Origin: Methanospirillum purgamenti
GTDB taxonomy: Archaea > Halobacteriota > Methanomicrobia > Methanomicrobiales > Methanospirillaceae
Direction: 5' to 3' (one strand)
Length of the DNA: 64,000 nucleotides
Assembly (NCBI RefSeq): GCF_018502485.1
Contig: NZ_CP075546.1
A program made the translations under genes and the position numbers. Each line of letters begins with the position of its first letter. The first letter of the stretch is position 1. The notes under the pieces were generated by a model. The model saw only the letters and a program-made list of their open reading frames with translations, was not told the origin of the DNA and did not search any database. Shown here piece after piece: positions 26,120 through 36,194 of this stretch.

Positions 26120-27649
26120 ATGGGGAAAATAGGTAAGTCATTCTTATTTTTCATGGTTGTATTGTCTCTCTGTCTGATCAGTACCATCGGAACAGCGGAG
26201 AACGTACTGACAGTTGCAGGACCCTGGGATCCAGCGGTAGATCCTCATGTTTCTGGGTATTCACTCCAGCGTCTTGGAGTTACAGAAACACTGGTAGATG
26301 TGGACCAGTCTGTCGGACTTATTCCAGGACTTGCTTCAAACTGGCAGGTTTCCGGGGATCAGTTAACATGGACATTTATCATTCGTGATGGGGTCAAATT
26401 TCATGATGGTTCATTTGTAAATGCTCACACAGCGGAGAAATCCCTGGAAGATTCCTTGAAAAAGTCCAAGACATTTGCAAAAGTTCCGATCAAGGACATC
26501 ACTGCATTAAATGATAAAACCCTTGAGATCTCGTTAAATTCTGCATTTCCAGCACTTCCCGCTTATATGGCAAAAGGTGAAAGTGCAATACTCTCCGAAG
26601 CATGTCTTGCCCAGGGCGATATCACAAGTCCGGTAAGCACAGGACCATTCAAGTTTGTCTCTTTCTCGCCAAAAGAAGAGATGATAACCGCATCAAATCC
26701 AGATTACTGGGGGAAAAAGCCATCTATCGATCAGGTCGTGTATATGACCGTTCCAGAAGCGGCAACCCGGTCATTGCTACTCGAAAGCGGTGACGCGGAC
26801 ATTATCCAGATCATGCCTGCTGATGTTGCTGAATCATTCTCATCTAAAACTGGTTTTTCAGTGAAGGATCAACCAATCGCCAGGGTCAGAATGATACTGT
26901 ATAATTGCAATAGTGGTCCTTTTGCTGATCAAAAAGTCAGACAGGCAATGAATTATGCCATTGACCGACAGGCAATTGTGGATTATGTCATGGAAGGAGT
27001 AGGATCACCTGCAGCAGGTATGTTCCCTCCAGAATTTTACTGGGCAAACAGTAATATTCAGCCATTTTCTTATGATCCGGAAAAGGCAAAAAGTATGCTA
27101 GAACAAGCAGGATGGAAAGATTCCGACGGTGATGGCATCCTTGATAAAAACCGCGAGAAGTTTTCAATCACCCTCGTCACATATCCGGAACGTGCTGAAC
27201 TACCACCGACTGCAGAAGTTCTCCAGGATCAGCTGAAGGATATCGGTATTGAAGTTGAGATTGTCGTGGTGGACAATGATTCATCAACCGCTCTGCGAGA
27301 AAAAGGTGATTACGACATGTACCTGATGGGAAGAGGACTTCTCTTTGTTCCGGATCCAGATGAAGTGATGATGACCGATTATCACTCATCACGGAAGGAT
27401 AACGAATATGGTGGATATAAGTGGTCCAATGCCCGGGTTGATGAACTCATTGACCAGGCACGGAAGACGAATGATATGGCTGAGCGAAAAAAACTCTATG
27501 ATGACGTCCAGCAGATAGTTGTTGACGAAGCTCCAGTATCGTACCTGAACTATTATGTTAACCAGGATATCACATCAGACAAGGTAAGTGGATACCGGAT
27601 GCATCCGACTGAAATGTCATATCATCTGGAAGATGTTACCCTCGGGTAA
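26120..27649 (+). CDS. nikA: Nickel/peptide ABC substrate-binding protein (NikA-like)
   Basis: About 509 residues of the SBP_bac_5 family. A signal peptide (MGKIGKSFLFFMVVLSLCLI) precedes AENVLTVAGPWDPAVDPH; the longer start at 26096 is an alternative. VRQAMNYAIDRQAIVDYVM is the family signature, and DSDGDGILDKN is a calcium-loop-like insert common in archaeal members. The order ATPase-ATPase-binding protein-permease-permease is unlike E. coli nikABCDE but usual in archaea. Confidence 0.75.
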   Translation: MGKIGKSFLFFMVVLSLCLISTIGTAENVLTVAGPWDPAVDPHVSGYSLQRLGVTETLVDVDQSVGLIPGLASNWQVSGDQLTWTFIIRDGVKFHDGSFVNAHTAEKSLEDSLKKSKTFAKVPIKDITALNDKTLEISLNSAFPALPAYMAKGESAILSEACLAQGDITSPVSTGPFKFVSFSPKEEMITASNPDYWGKKPSIDQVVYMTVPEAATRSLLLESGDADIIQIMPADVAESFSSKTGFSVKDQPIARVRMILYNCNSGPFADQKVRQAMNYAIDRQAIVDYVMEGVGSPAAGMFPPEFYWANSNIQPFSYDPEKAKSMLEQAGWKDSDGDGILDKNREKFSITLVTYPERAELPPTAEVLQDQLKDIGIEVEIVVVDNDSSTALREKGDYDMYLMGRGLLFVPDPDEVMMTDYHSSRKDNEYGGYKWSNARVDELIDQARKTNDMAERKKLYDDVQQIVVDEAPVSYLNYYVNQDITSDKVSGYRMHPTEMSYHLEDVTLG

Positions 27650-27677
27650 CCATTTTTTCTGTTTTTCTGGTTGCATT

Positions 27678-28622
27678 ATGCGAACATATATTTTCATCAG
27701 GCTTCTCCAGACGATACCGGTTCTTCTGGGGATTACATTCATTGCATTCATCCTGATGTATCTCTCTCCGGGTGATCCTGCAGAAATTACGCTTCGTGCA
27801 ATTATGAATACTGATAAACCTCCGGATGAAGCAGTCAGGGAACTTCAGGCTGAAATGAATCTTGACAAGCCCTGGTATATCCAGTATACGAGTTGGTTAT
27901 CACGGGCATTATCAGGTGATTTAGGATATTCATACCAAACACGAAGGTCAACGGTAGAAGAGATATCACGAGCGTTTCCAGTTACATTTTTACTCTCAAC
28001 CATAGCAATGGCTTTTTCATGCCTGATTGCAGTTCCTATAGGAATTCTCGCAGGCATCAAACAGAATGGAGTAATTGATCACCTGTCACGAGGAATATCA
28101 ATCCTTGGCCTTTCTATTCCGGATTTTTTCCTGGGGATTATCGGCATTTTGTTCTTCTCAATTTACCTGCATATCCTCCCGGTTGCCGGATATAAAGGGC
28201 CTGAGTATCTGATCATCCCGGCTTTTGCATTATCTGCATCACTGTTTGCTATTACTCTCAGACTTATGAGGACAAGTATGGCAGAAGTCCTGGAAGAGGA
28301 ATATATCAGAACCGCTGTTGCAAAAGGACTTTCAAAACCGGTTATCATCCGAAGACATGCGATTAAGAATGCAATTATCCCGGTCATTACCTATATGGGA
28401 ACCCAGTATGGGTGGCTGTTTGGAGGTGCTATGATCATTGAATCACTATTTGCTCTTCCCGGTCTTGGAAGACTGTTTGTAGATGCTGCATCTACCCGGG
28501 ATATTATGGTGATGCAGGGGTGTGTTCTTGTTTTTGCCTTGATTTTTGTTATCATCAATTTGTGCATAGACTTTTCGTATTATTTCCTGGATCCGAGGGT
28601 TCGTGAAGATAATGTATTATAA
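27678..28622 (+). CDS. nikB: Nickel/peptide ABC permease 1 (NikB/DppB-like)
   Basis: A 314-residue permease beginning MRTYIFIRLLQTIPVLLGIT; the frame opens earlier, but this ATG gives the normal family start. YIRTAVAKGLSKPVIIRRHA is the EAA motif that docks to the ATPase. Six hydrophobic helices. It overlaps the next permease by 11 bp. Confidence 0.8.
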   Translation: MRTYIFIRLLQTIPVLLGITFIAFILMYLSPGDPAEITLRAIMNTDKPPDEAVRELQAEMNLDKPWYIQYTSWLSRALSGDLGYSYQTRRSTVEEISRAFPVTFLLSTIAMAFSCLIAVPIGILAGIKQNGVIDHLSRGISILGLSIPDFFLGIIGILFFSIYLHILPVAGYKGPEYLIIPAFALSASLFAITLRLMRTSMAEVLEEEYIRTAVAKGLSKPVIIRRHAIKNAIIPVITYMGTQYGWLFGGAMIIESLFALPGLGRLFVDAASTRDIMVMQGCVLVFALIFVIINLCIDFSYYFLDPRVREDNVL

Positions 28623-29490
28623 TGTCAGTACTGTCCATCCTTTCTTTGAATGGATACAGGAATATACTGTAAAAATCAGGAAAAAACCTCTATTAGTTGC
28701 AGGTTTTGTTATCCTTATCCTCATGTGCCTTATTGCACTATCTGCTCCGGTTATTGCTCCTCACGATCCCAATAAGCAATCTTTGAAGGACCGGTTTATG
28801 AAACCATGTCCGGAATATCCTCTCGGGACTGATCAATTTGGAAGGTGCGTCTTAAGCCGGGTTATCTATGGATCCCAGACTTCTCTTTCAATTGCTCTTG
28901 TATCAACGGTCATTGTTGTTGCAATTGGTGTGCTCATGGGTCTTTATTCAGGTTATTATCGAAGACTTGATGGAATATTAATGCGGTTTACTGATCTCAT
29001 GCTCGCCTTTCCCAGCATGGTAATAACGCTTGCACTTGTTGGGATTATGGGACCGAGTGTTTTTTCGATTATTCTTGCACTGACTATTCCGGGATGGGCA
29101 AAATATGCCCGTGTTGTAAGGGCGACTACTCTGACCATAAAAAACAGAGGATTTGTTGAGGGATCCAGGGCTCTTGGTGCAAGTAATACCCATATTTTGT
29201 ACAGGCATATTCTTCCAAACTCCCTGGCACCGATTATGGAGATTGCAACCCTCGGATTAGGGGGGAAAATCATTTCTATTGCAGGTCTTGGTTTTTTAGG
29301 CCTTGGTATCCAGCCGCCTACTCCGGAATGGGGGACTATCATGAACCAGGGACTTCCACTTCTGTCAAAAGCTCCTCTCATCGCATTGTCTGCAGGAGTG
29401 ATGGTCATGATCTTTGTCCTTGCAACAAATCTGATTGGAAGTGAAATCCGGGAGGTAATGGATCCGAAATCTGATTCGGTAATATTGTAA
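28612..29490 (+). CDS. nikC: Nickel/peptide ABC permease 2 (NikC/DppC-like)
   Basis: About 292 residues. LSAPVIAPHDPNKQSL and YPLGTDQFGRCVLSRVIYG are DppC/NikC hallmarks, and GFVEGSRALGASNTHILYRH is the EAA motif. ATG 28612 is preferred; a GTG at 28603 is possible. Last gene of the operon, with a T-rich stretch after the stop. Confidence 0.8.
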   Translation: MYYNVSTVHPFFEWIQEYTVKIRKKPLLVAGFVILILMCLIALSAPVIAPHDPNKQSLKDRFMKPCPEYPLGTDQFGRCVLSRVIYGSQTSLSIALVSTVIVVAIGVLMGLYSGYYRRLDGILMRFTDLMLAFPSMVITLALVGIMGPSVFSIILALTIPGWAKYARVVRATTLTIKNRGFVEGSRALGASNTHILYRHILPNSLAPIMEIATLGLGGKIISIAGLGFLGLGIQPPTPEWGTIMNQGLPLLSKAPLIALSAGVMVMIFVLATNLIGSEIREVMDPKSDSVIL

Positions 29491-29537
29491 AATATTTTTT
29501 TGATTCTTTTTTACTATCAAAAATGAGAATTGATTAT

Positions 29538-29993
29538 TTACCCCTCTAGAGGAATAGTTGTCAATTTTACGGTCTCAACACCTTTTTGTGCCATTAATCT
29601 TTCAGCAACTGTTTTTACATCCTGTGCCTCTCCTTTCACCAACAGGACTTCCACACACCGTGTATGTGATACATGTGAATGAAGAGATGCCTGGATCAAT
29701 CCCATAAATTCATGTTCAATATCAGTAATCGCCGCTACAAGGCCTCGTTGATGGTGATCATAGACCAGGGTAATAACACCCTGACGCATACCGGTAACTT
29801 CAGCCATCCATTTGTGATATCGTATGTATGTTCGGATAGCATCCCTGATTCCTTCTGAACGAGATGAATATCCACGAGTATTCAGAATTTTGTCAAATTC
29901 GTTTAATAAATTTGATGGAAGTGACACACCAATACGTGATAGGTCGTTTTCCTGGAGATCATCAAGATCGGTATCTGCATACATTTGAGACAT
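29538..29993 (-). CDS. nikR: Nickel-responsive regulator NikR
   Basis: A 151-residue protein. The N-terminal 20-60 stretch (RIGVSLPSNLLNEFDKIL...SRSEGIRDAIR) is the ribbon-helix-helix DNA-binding fold. The C-terminal ACT-like domain has the high-affinity nickel ligands in exact NikR spacing: His94, His105, His107 and Cys113. It converges on the Nik-type operon and probably represses it when nickel is plentiful. This gene is the main reason to assign nickel to the neighbouring transporter. Confidence 0.9.
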   Translation of the reverse strand: MSQMYADTDLDDLQENDLSRIGVSLPSNLLNEFDKILNTRGYSSRSEGIRDAIRTYIRYHKWMAEVTGMRQGVITLVYDHHQRGLVAAITDIEHEFMGLIQASLHSHVSHTRCVEVLLVKGEAQDVKTVAERLMAQKGVETVKLTTIPLEG

Positions 29994-30587
29994 AATAGTA
30001 TAATTTAAGTTAAAATATTAATTACTTATCATATTAGATATGAAAAAATATTGTAATGTGAGAATTTACTGCAAAAAATTATCGATGAAGACAAAATTTA
30101 TAATATTTCAATGTTGAGAAAATAAAAGAAAATGAAATCACCCGAATGAGAGAAGTATACGAAGGATGTAACATGTTTCATGAAGAATTGGGAGATAATA
30201 TTCTCCCAAATGTGTGTGTACAAGTGGATAATATGACGAAGAGGACCTATAATCATTAACCTCTCCCATATTTTGGAGTCTCTCTCATCATCTGGAAGAT
30301 AATTTTGAATATTTTCAAAATCTCTATCCATGCTTCTTTGTTTTTCTCTCCTAACTTTGGACGCTCATGATGATAGGGGGACAATTAGGATTCGGAGTGT
30401 AACAGTGCTTCATTTATCCTCGTTATCTTGGCTGATTTCCCCCTTATCTGCTACATTGAAAACCTACTCAACATGTGAGATGTAATATCAATTTGAGACT
30501 ACTCTCACACATACTTGTTTTACTTAAGCATACAAAAATATTACTAAATGATATTTATCATGACATTATCCAAATAGTTAAGATTCA
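29994..30587. other. 594-bp AT-rich region without a supported gene
   Basis: It must hold the nikR promoter at its left end. A 77-codon minus-strand frame (30098-30331) exists, but its composition changes to hydrophobic low-complexity sequence and no family is recognised; I do not call it. The part 30340-30480 is less AT-rich, with a G run near 30376, and could be remnant DNA. Confidence 0.35.
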
Positions 30588-31349
30588 TTACCTCACCGTT
30601 CCCCAGATAATATTCACTTCGCAATGTTCACCATTCTCTTTTTTATCGCGGAGAACCTGTTTCTGGTATTCAGAGATATCAGGGATATAACGGTGTATAA
30701 CTTCGAATAATCCATTGGTGGTAAAAAATGATGCCAGGAAATCCATGGTGAGATCTTTTCCAAAGGGCAGATGTTTTGTAATTTCCGGAGAATACATCTG
30801 TTTCCAAAGTTTTTGCCGTTCATCCATAGATGATTCATCCATATCATCACTATGACCAAAACAATTCCTCGGGGTCAGATGACCATCGATTGCAATAATT
30901 ATACCACCAGGCCGACAAACCCTTGACCATTCCCGGATAGCTTTGTCTGGATGGGGAAGAGTCCAGAGAAGATGACGACAGATTACCACATCAAACATCT
31001 GGTCTGAAAATTCAGGATTTTCTGCATCTCCCTGAAGAAACCTGATTGGAAGATCTCTTGTTTTTGCTTTTTCTTTCGCTAATTCAAGCATCTCCTCACA
31101 CAGGTCAATTCCGGTTACGGTGTGTCCAAGTTCTGCAAGGTTAATTGCTATCATGCCGGTTCCGGTGCCGACATCCAAAATATTTTTTGGTTTCTCCCCA
31201 ATGATATCAGAAAGGTGTTTTTTCCATAACCAGCATTCATACTCATCAGCACCATGACCAACGTCCTGGTCAAATGTTTTGCTCCGTTCATTCCAATACA
31301 TTCGAATGTTATTCTTTACCTGATCCTGAATTTGTGCACAATTGTCCAT
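30588..31349 (-). CDS. Class I SAM-dependent methyltransferase (type B)
   Basis: A 253-residue UbiE/Methyltransf_11-type protein: NILDVGTGTGMIAINLAELG (motif I), VTGIDLCEEML (acidic end of beta-2), FLQGDAENPEF, and FDVVICRHLLWTLPHPDKAI (motif IV). The RHLLWTLP element is shared by four type B genes in this window and may mark the substrate pocket. It lies 60 bp upstream of a dockerin-type binding protein on the same strand, so probably co-transcribed. Substrate unknown. Confidence 0.8.
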   Translation of the reverse strand: MDNCAQIQDQVKNNIRMYWNERSKTFDQDVGHGADEYECWLWKKHLSDIIGEKPKNILDVGTGTGMIAINLAELGHTVTGIDLCEEMLELAKEKAKTRDLPIRFLQGDAENPEFSDQMFDVVICRHLLWTLPHPDKAIREWSRVCRPGGIIIAIDGHLTPRNCFGHSDDMDESSMDERQKLWKQMYSPEITKHLPFGKDLTMDFLASFFTTNGLFEVIHRYIPDISEYQKQVLRDKKENGEHCEVNIIWGTVR

Positions 31350-31409
31350 ATTATACCCTCTTGCATCTTGAACGATCTGTTTTTTGGTTTTTTCTCATTT
31401 TCAAAAATA

Positions 31410-32663
31410 TTACGTGGAAACCGGATATCCAAACACTCCATGATTATTCAGATCAAAGTAGAGATTCTGCCAGTTTGTCATATATTCATCCTGTACAATC
31501 TTCACATCCAGATCCCCAAATTGCTCCGGATATAACCACTTTGCAAATTGAACAAGTCCGATATGGTATCCTGGACCAAGAACATTGATATATGGAGTAA
31601 TGTATACCCGATTGTTTTTCACAGCATCAATTGAGCTGAATCCAGGCTTTGCAACAACTTCATCATACCGTTTCTTCAGAACATCGATATCATCAGTTTC
31701 ATGGCCTCCGTCCCAGGATAATCCGATAATGACCTCAGGGTTTTCTTTTACAACCCATTCGCTATCAACTGCTGGAAGAACACTCTGAAATCCACCTGCG
31801 AGATTTTTTGCAATGTTTTTGCCACCTGCAAACTCCACTGATTCAGAATATCCGCTTCCTTTCGACGTTGTGGTATCACCAGGACGATCTATGAACACAC
31901 GAAGTCGTTTTTCTTCAGGAATCTGGGCAACCCTTTCTTTTATCGTGTTCAGGTATTTTTCCTGGTACGTGACGTATTGATTTGCCCGGTCTACTTTGTC
32001 AAGCATATATGCCATGAGCATTAATGAGGGGACAGCCGTGTGTGATTCCCAGGTACCAAGACGAACTACATCAATCCCCTTATCTTTTAATTTTTCTTCA
32101 AGATCAGGGCAGCCACTTTCACTTTTTGCATGAATAAATACAGCATCCGGATCGAGTTCCAGGATTTTTTCCACATTGCAATCTTTTCGTTCCCCGATTG
32201 AGGGTAACTGACTCAATTCAGGGAAGTACTTGGATTTTTCAAGGATCATGCTATCAACACCAACGACTTTATCCTGGGCTCCGAGAATCCGGATGATTTC
32301 AGCGGTGTTATCATAGACGACAATGATGTTATTGAGCGGGTGTTTCACGGATTCAACGTCATCATTTAAATTGACATAGAAGATAGTATCCTCTGTTCCG
32401 GAAATAATCTTGTTAATCTGTTCAATATCCGCCTGATCAATAATACCATCATTATTTGCATCAGCAAGTTTTGTTTTTTCTTTTGTTCCTCCAATAATCT
32501 CCTGGATGAAAACAATATCCTGCTGATCAACAACCTGGTCCAGATTAGCATTACCCATAATTTGAACAGTAAACGGTTCACCTATCTGAACATCATCTGC
32601 AAAAACAGACCCCATTCCAATTATACTGACGAAACAACAGAATAACCATATGAGAGATTTCAT
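31410..32663 (-). CDS. Dockerin-containing metal-complex binding protein
   Basis: A 417-residue protein. After a signal peptide come two EF-hand-like dockerin repeats (GNANLDQVVDQQDIVFIQEI and ADANNDGIIDQADIEQINKI, residues about 35-90). A PF01497 binding domain follows, with IIRILGAQDKVVGVD, DPDAVFIHAK and NPEVIIGLSWDGG. The dockerin-first fusion is unusual for a binding protein and suggests calcium-dependent tethering or structural stabilisation. It is a close paralogue of the divergent protein at 34062, with the FecCD permease 32860 between them on the minus strand. Confidence 0.82.
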   Translation of the reverse strand: MKSLIWLFCCFVSIIGMGSVFADDVQIGEPFTVQIMGNANLDQVVDQQDIVFIQEIIGGTKEKTKLADANNDGIIDQADIEQINKIISGTEDTIFYVNLNDDVESVKHPLNNIIVVYDNTAEIIRILGAQDKVVGVDSMILEKSKYFPELSQLPSIGERKDCNVEKILELDPDAVFIHAKSESGCPDLEEKLKDKGIDVVRLGTWESHTAVPSLMLMAYMLDKVDRANQYVTYQEKYLNTIKERVAQIPEEKRLRVFIDRPGDTTTSKGSGYSESVEFAGGKNIAKNLAGGFQSVLPAVDSEWVVKENPEVIIGLSWDGGHETDDIDVLKKRYDEVVAKPGFSSIDAVKNNRVYITPYINVLGPGYHIGLVQFAKWLYPEQFGDLDVKIVQDEYMTNWQNLYFDLNNHGVFGYPVST

Positions 32664-32859
32664 GAATATACCACGAAAAGATCACAATGTCTTTTCAGTA
32701 ATGAAGAAGACAGATGATCATAAAAAATTTGTTATTTGTGTGAAAAGGATATACAATTAAAAAATTAATGTGACAATATTATGAAATTTATACCTTCATA
32801 AATGAGATATTTTTTACTACACGGAATAAAAAAAGACAGACACAGAGAGTTATTCTGAA

Positions 32860-33960
32860 TTACCACATCTTCTTTTTGCCTTTTAAGAAAAGAAAGAGGA
32901 AAAACGGGACACCAAGAACTGCAGTCATAACTCCGACAGGAAGAATAACCGGAGAAATAATTGTCCTTCCAAGAGTATCAGCACCGAGCAGGATAATTGA
33001 TCCAACAAGAGCTGAGCCGGGTATCACATACCGATTATCCCCTCCGATGATCATCCGGGTGACATGCGGAGCAATAAGCCCTACAAAACCGATTATTCCG
33101 ATAAATGCAGTATATCCTGCGGTAATAAGACCCGATAAAATCATGCAGATGATTCTTGAACGTTCAACATTGATCCCAAGACTCTTTGCCGTCTCATCTC
33201 CTGATCCGATGATATTGATGTCATTTGCCTTATAGATGAGAATCGGCACTACGACTATAAACAGGATTGATGTCGAAGCTATCGTCGTCCAGGTTGATTT
33301 TCCTAAATTTCCCATCATCCAGAATACAACTGCTTCTACCTGGTCCGGAGTTCCAATATACTGAACAATTGATGTAATTGCGTTCAGAAAAAACATGATG
33401 GCTATTCCGGCTAGAATCATCGATTCCGGCGTCATTCCCCGGAATTGAGCGAGTAGATATACCACAATTGTGGCACCCATTGCAAAAATAAAAGCATTCC
33501 CGATAATCAGGTAATGTCCACCAATAATTCCTGCTCCGGTGACAATTGCAATTGCTGCCCCGCTTGCTGCAGCTGAAGAAATACCAAGTGTAAAAGGTTC
33601 AGCGAGAGGATTCTGAAGCACTCCCTGCATCACTGCTCCAGTAAGAGCAAGAGCTGCTCCGGCCATAATTGCCATTACAATACGTGGAAGTCTGATTTCC
33701 CAAATAATGGCATTATACAGAGAACTTGTGGATTCAAAACCCGGAACAAATTTTGCAAAAATTGTCTGATAAACCTCCAATATCGATAAATTAGCTGATC
33801 CAAGCACTGCGGCATATCCAACCAGGAAGATGATGATAAAGAGAGAACCTAAAATAAAATAACTGCGTTTTACTAGTTTTTGTAGAAATTGATTCCGGAT
33901 ATCAGATGCAACAGGAGAATTTGTTTTATCTGTTTTGTGTAGATGAGCTATTGATTTCAT
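32860..33960 (-). CDS. FecCD-type ABC permease without an adjacent ATPase
   Basis: A 366-residue permease with about ten hydrophobic helices. VMQGVLQNPLAEPFTLGISS and GFVGLIAPHVTRMIIGGDNR are FecCD signatures. It lies between two dockerin binding proteins with no FecE gene directly adjacent; the ATPases at 21644, 40808 or 54626 could serve it. Its sequence is nearer to the permease at 53544 (shared APHVTRMIIGGDNRYVIPG) than to that at 20526. Confidence 0.85.
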   Translation of the reverse strand: MKSIAHLHKTDKTNSPVASDIRNQFLQKLVKRSYFILGSLFIIIFLVGYAAVLGSANLSILEVYQTIFAKFVPGFESTSSLYNAIIWEIRLPRIVMAIMAGAALALTGAVMQGVLQNPLAEPFTLGISSAAASGAAIAIVTGAGIIGGHYLIIGNAFIFAMGATIVVYLLAQFRGMTPESMILAGIAIMFFLNAITSIVQYIGTPDQVEAVVFWMMGNLGKSTWTTIASTSILFIVVVPILIYKANDINIIGSGDETAKSLGINVERSRIICMILSGLITAGYTAFIGIIGFVGLIAPHVTRMIIGGDNRYVIPGSALVGSIILLGADTLGRTIISPVILPVGVMTAVLGVPFFLFLFLKGKKKMW

Positions 33961-34061
33961 GATTACGAATTTTTATTTTATCAACTTTATTAACACAATT
34001 ATAAAATTATTTATTATTCTATACTAAACTACCTTTGCAGATATATTTCTGCTGAAATGGT

Positions 34062-35312
34062 GTGTTCATGAAAACAAAGATTCTTTTGTTATTGCTAATG
34101 ATTTTGGCTGTTATTTGTTGTACATCCGGAGAAGAGGTCATCATTGGTGAACCAATTGTTGTGCAGATCATGGGTAATGCAAATATGGACCAATATGTAG
34201 ATGATCAGGATATTGCTTTCATCCAGGAGATAATCTCGGGTTCAAAAGAGAAAACAAAACTTGCTGATGCTAACAACGATGGTTCGATAGATCAGGAGGA
34301 CATTACACAAATTGAAAAGATACTAGACCGGACTGCAACAGAACTCTTTTATCTTGATGCGAATGAAGAAGTGTCAAAAGTCAGACATCCACTGAATACG
34401 GCAATCGTTGTATATGATAATGCCGGAGAAATTATCAGAATTTTAGGGGCACAGGATAAAATTATTGGAACCGATAATATGATCGTTGCTCTTCCGACAT
34501 ATTTTCCCGAGTTTAGCAAACTTCCATCAATTGGGAATAGGAAGGATATGAATGTTGAAGCGGTGCTTGATATAGGTCCTGAAGCAGTAATTGTCCCAAA
34601 ATTGTCCAATATTGGCCCTGAATTTAAGGAAAAGATAACAAATAACGGAATAGACTACGTGATGCTCCGGATGTGGGAGTCACATACTTCAGTCCCGGCA
34701 CTGATGACATTAGGATACATTCTTGATGAGACTGAGAATGCCAACCGTTACATCGATTACCAGGAAAAAATACTAAACGAGATTAAATCCCGTGTTGCCA
34801 CTATTCCTGAAGAAAAACGAAAACGGGTCTTCATGGATCGGCCTGGTGATACGACGGTTGCAAAAGGAAGCGGGTATTCAGAAGCTATTGAATTTGTTGG
34901 TGGAATAAATATCGCGAAAGACATTTCAAAAGATACCGGCACTCAGCTTCCGGAGGTTGATGCTGAATGGGTAGTAAAGGAAAATCCGGATGTCATCATT
35001 GGCCTTTCATGGGAAGGTGGGTACGAGACACATGATATTAACACTCTAAAAAAGCGATATGACGAAATTATCGCGAAACCTGGGTTTAGTTCGATGGATG
35101 CGGTAAAAAACAACCAGGTATGGGTAACAACGTATATTGATCTACTTGGTCCCGGGTATCACATCGGACTTGTAAAACTGGCAAAAATGTTATATCCGGA
35201 GCTCTTTGCCGATATGGATGTTAAACAATTACAGAATGAGTATCTGACGAACTGGCAGCATATTAACTATGATCTGGAAAATCATGGAGTGTTCCAGTAT
35301 CCTAAAAATTAA
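34062..35312 (+). CDS. Dockerin-containing metal-complex binding protein, paralogue
   Basis: A 416-residue protein, divergent from the permease at 32860. The signal peptide is followed by dockerin repeats (GNANMDQYVDDQDIAFIQEI and ADANNDGSIDQEDITQIEKI) and a PF01497 binding domain (IIRILGAQDKIIGTD, NPDVIIGLSWEGG). Much of it is residue-for-residue similar to 31410-32663, so recent duplication is likely. Confidence 0.82.
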   Translation: MFMKTKILLLLLMILAVICCTSGEEVIIGEPIVVQIMGNANMDQYVDDQDIAFIQEIISGSKEKTKLADANNDGSIDQEDITQIEKILDRTATELFYLDANEEVSKVRHPLNTAIVVYDNAGEIIRILGAQDKIIGTDNMIVALPTYFPEFSKLPSIGNRKDMNVEAVLDIGPEAVIVPKLSNIGPEFKEKITNNGIDYVMLRMWESHTSVPALMTLGYILDETENANRYIDYQEKILNEIKSRVATIPEEKRKRVFMDRPGDTTVAKGSGYSEAIEFVGGINIAKDISKDTGTQLPEVDAEWVVKENPDVIIGLSWEGGYETHDINTLKKRYDEIIAKPGFSSMDAVKNNQVWVTTYIDLLGPGYHIGLVKLAKMLYPELFADMDVKQLQNEYLTNWQHINYDLENHGVFQYPKN

Positions 35313-35358
35313 TTTTTTCTCCGAAATTATTCAGATTTTCAAATGCAATAATTTATTC

Positions 35359-36123
35359 TTATTTTTTCACCGTACCATATACTACATATGTGTCATGGTG
35401 AAATGAGAATTTGAGGAACCAAGGAAGATGTTTTGACTGAATATCTCTGATATGATTAAGATCCTTTATCCGAATATTTTCCAGGCCACATTTCGTGAGA
35501 TATGTAGTGAGATTCTCTTTACTTACGCCCGAATGATTTGGGAGTGCATTATTCAGTTCCTTAGAATATGATTTTCCATTAAAACTGGCATTCAGGCAGG
35601 CGAACCTGTATATTTTTAACATTCTCCCACCGATTTTCCTTTTTAATCCAGTATTTTCCCAGTTTCCATCAATTATACAGATTTTCCCCCCCGGTTTTGT
35701 AATTCTCACCCATTCAGATATCGCTTTTTCAGGATTTGGAAGAGTCCAGAGAAGATATCTGCAAACTGAGACATCAAAAGTATTATCTCCAAATTCCGGG
35801 TTTTCTGCATCTCCAGTGACAAATTCATAATCGATATTTTTCCTGGCAACTTTCTCCCGTGCAAAATCCATCATCTTCTGACTGAAATCTAGACCGGTCA
35901 CATCATGCCCCATTTCTGCAAGAAGGATACCAATAAAATCTGTTCCGGTTCCAATATCAAGAATCTGCATCTTTTCGTATCCCAACATTTCCCGGAAATC
36001 TGACTTCCATTGCGCACATTCATCATCAGAACCAAGTTTACACTGTTCATAGAGTCTGCTGTTATAATCCCAGTAATCCTTAACTTCTTGTTTTAATTTT
36101 ATTTCTTCTACAATTGGTACCAT
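35359..36123 (-). CDS. Class I SAM-dependent methyltransferase (type B)
   Basis: A 254-residue type B enzyme: ILDIGTGTDFIGILLAEMG, VTGLDFSQKMM, GDAENPEFGDNTFDVSVCRY then LLWTLPNPEKA. Motif I reads GTGTDF where paralogues have GTGTGM/S, a change that may affect SAM binding but retains the loop. It converges on the 34062 binding protein. Substrate unknown. Confidence 0.78.
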   Translation of the reverse strand: MVPIVEEIKLKQEVKDYWDYNSRLYEQCKLGSDDECAQWKSDFREMLGYEKMQILDIGTGTDFIGILLAEMGHDVTGLDFSQKMMDFAREKVARKNIDYEFVTGDAENPEFGDNTFDVSVCRYLLWTLPNPEKAISEWVRITKPGGKICIIDGNWENTGLKRKIGGRMLKIYRFACLNASFNGKSYSKELNNALPNHSGVSKENLTTYLTKCGLENIRIKDLNHIRDIQSKHLPWFLKFSFHHDTYVVYGTVKK

Positions 36124-36194
36124 AATATTATTTTACAAATTATCCACTATATATTAAATAATAATTTTTTTATCACACTAAGTAAACTAAATAT

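Noticed and set aside
30098..30331. A 77-codon minus-strand frame
   Set aside because: The ribosome site is too far from the ATG, the C-terminus is low-complexity hydrophobic sequence, and no family is recognised.
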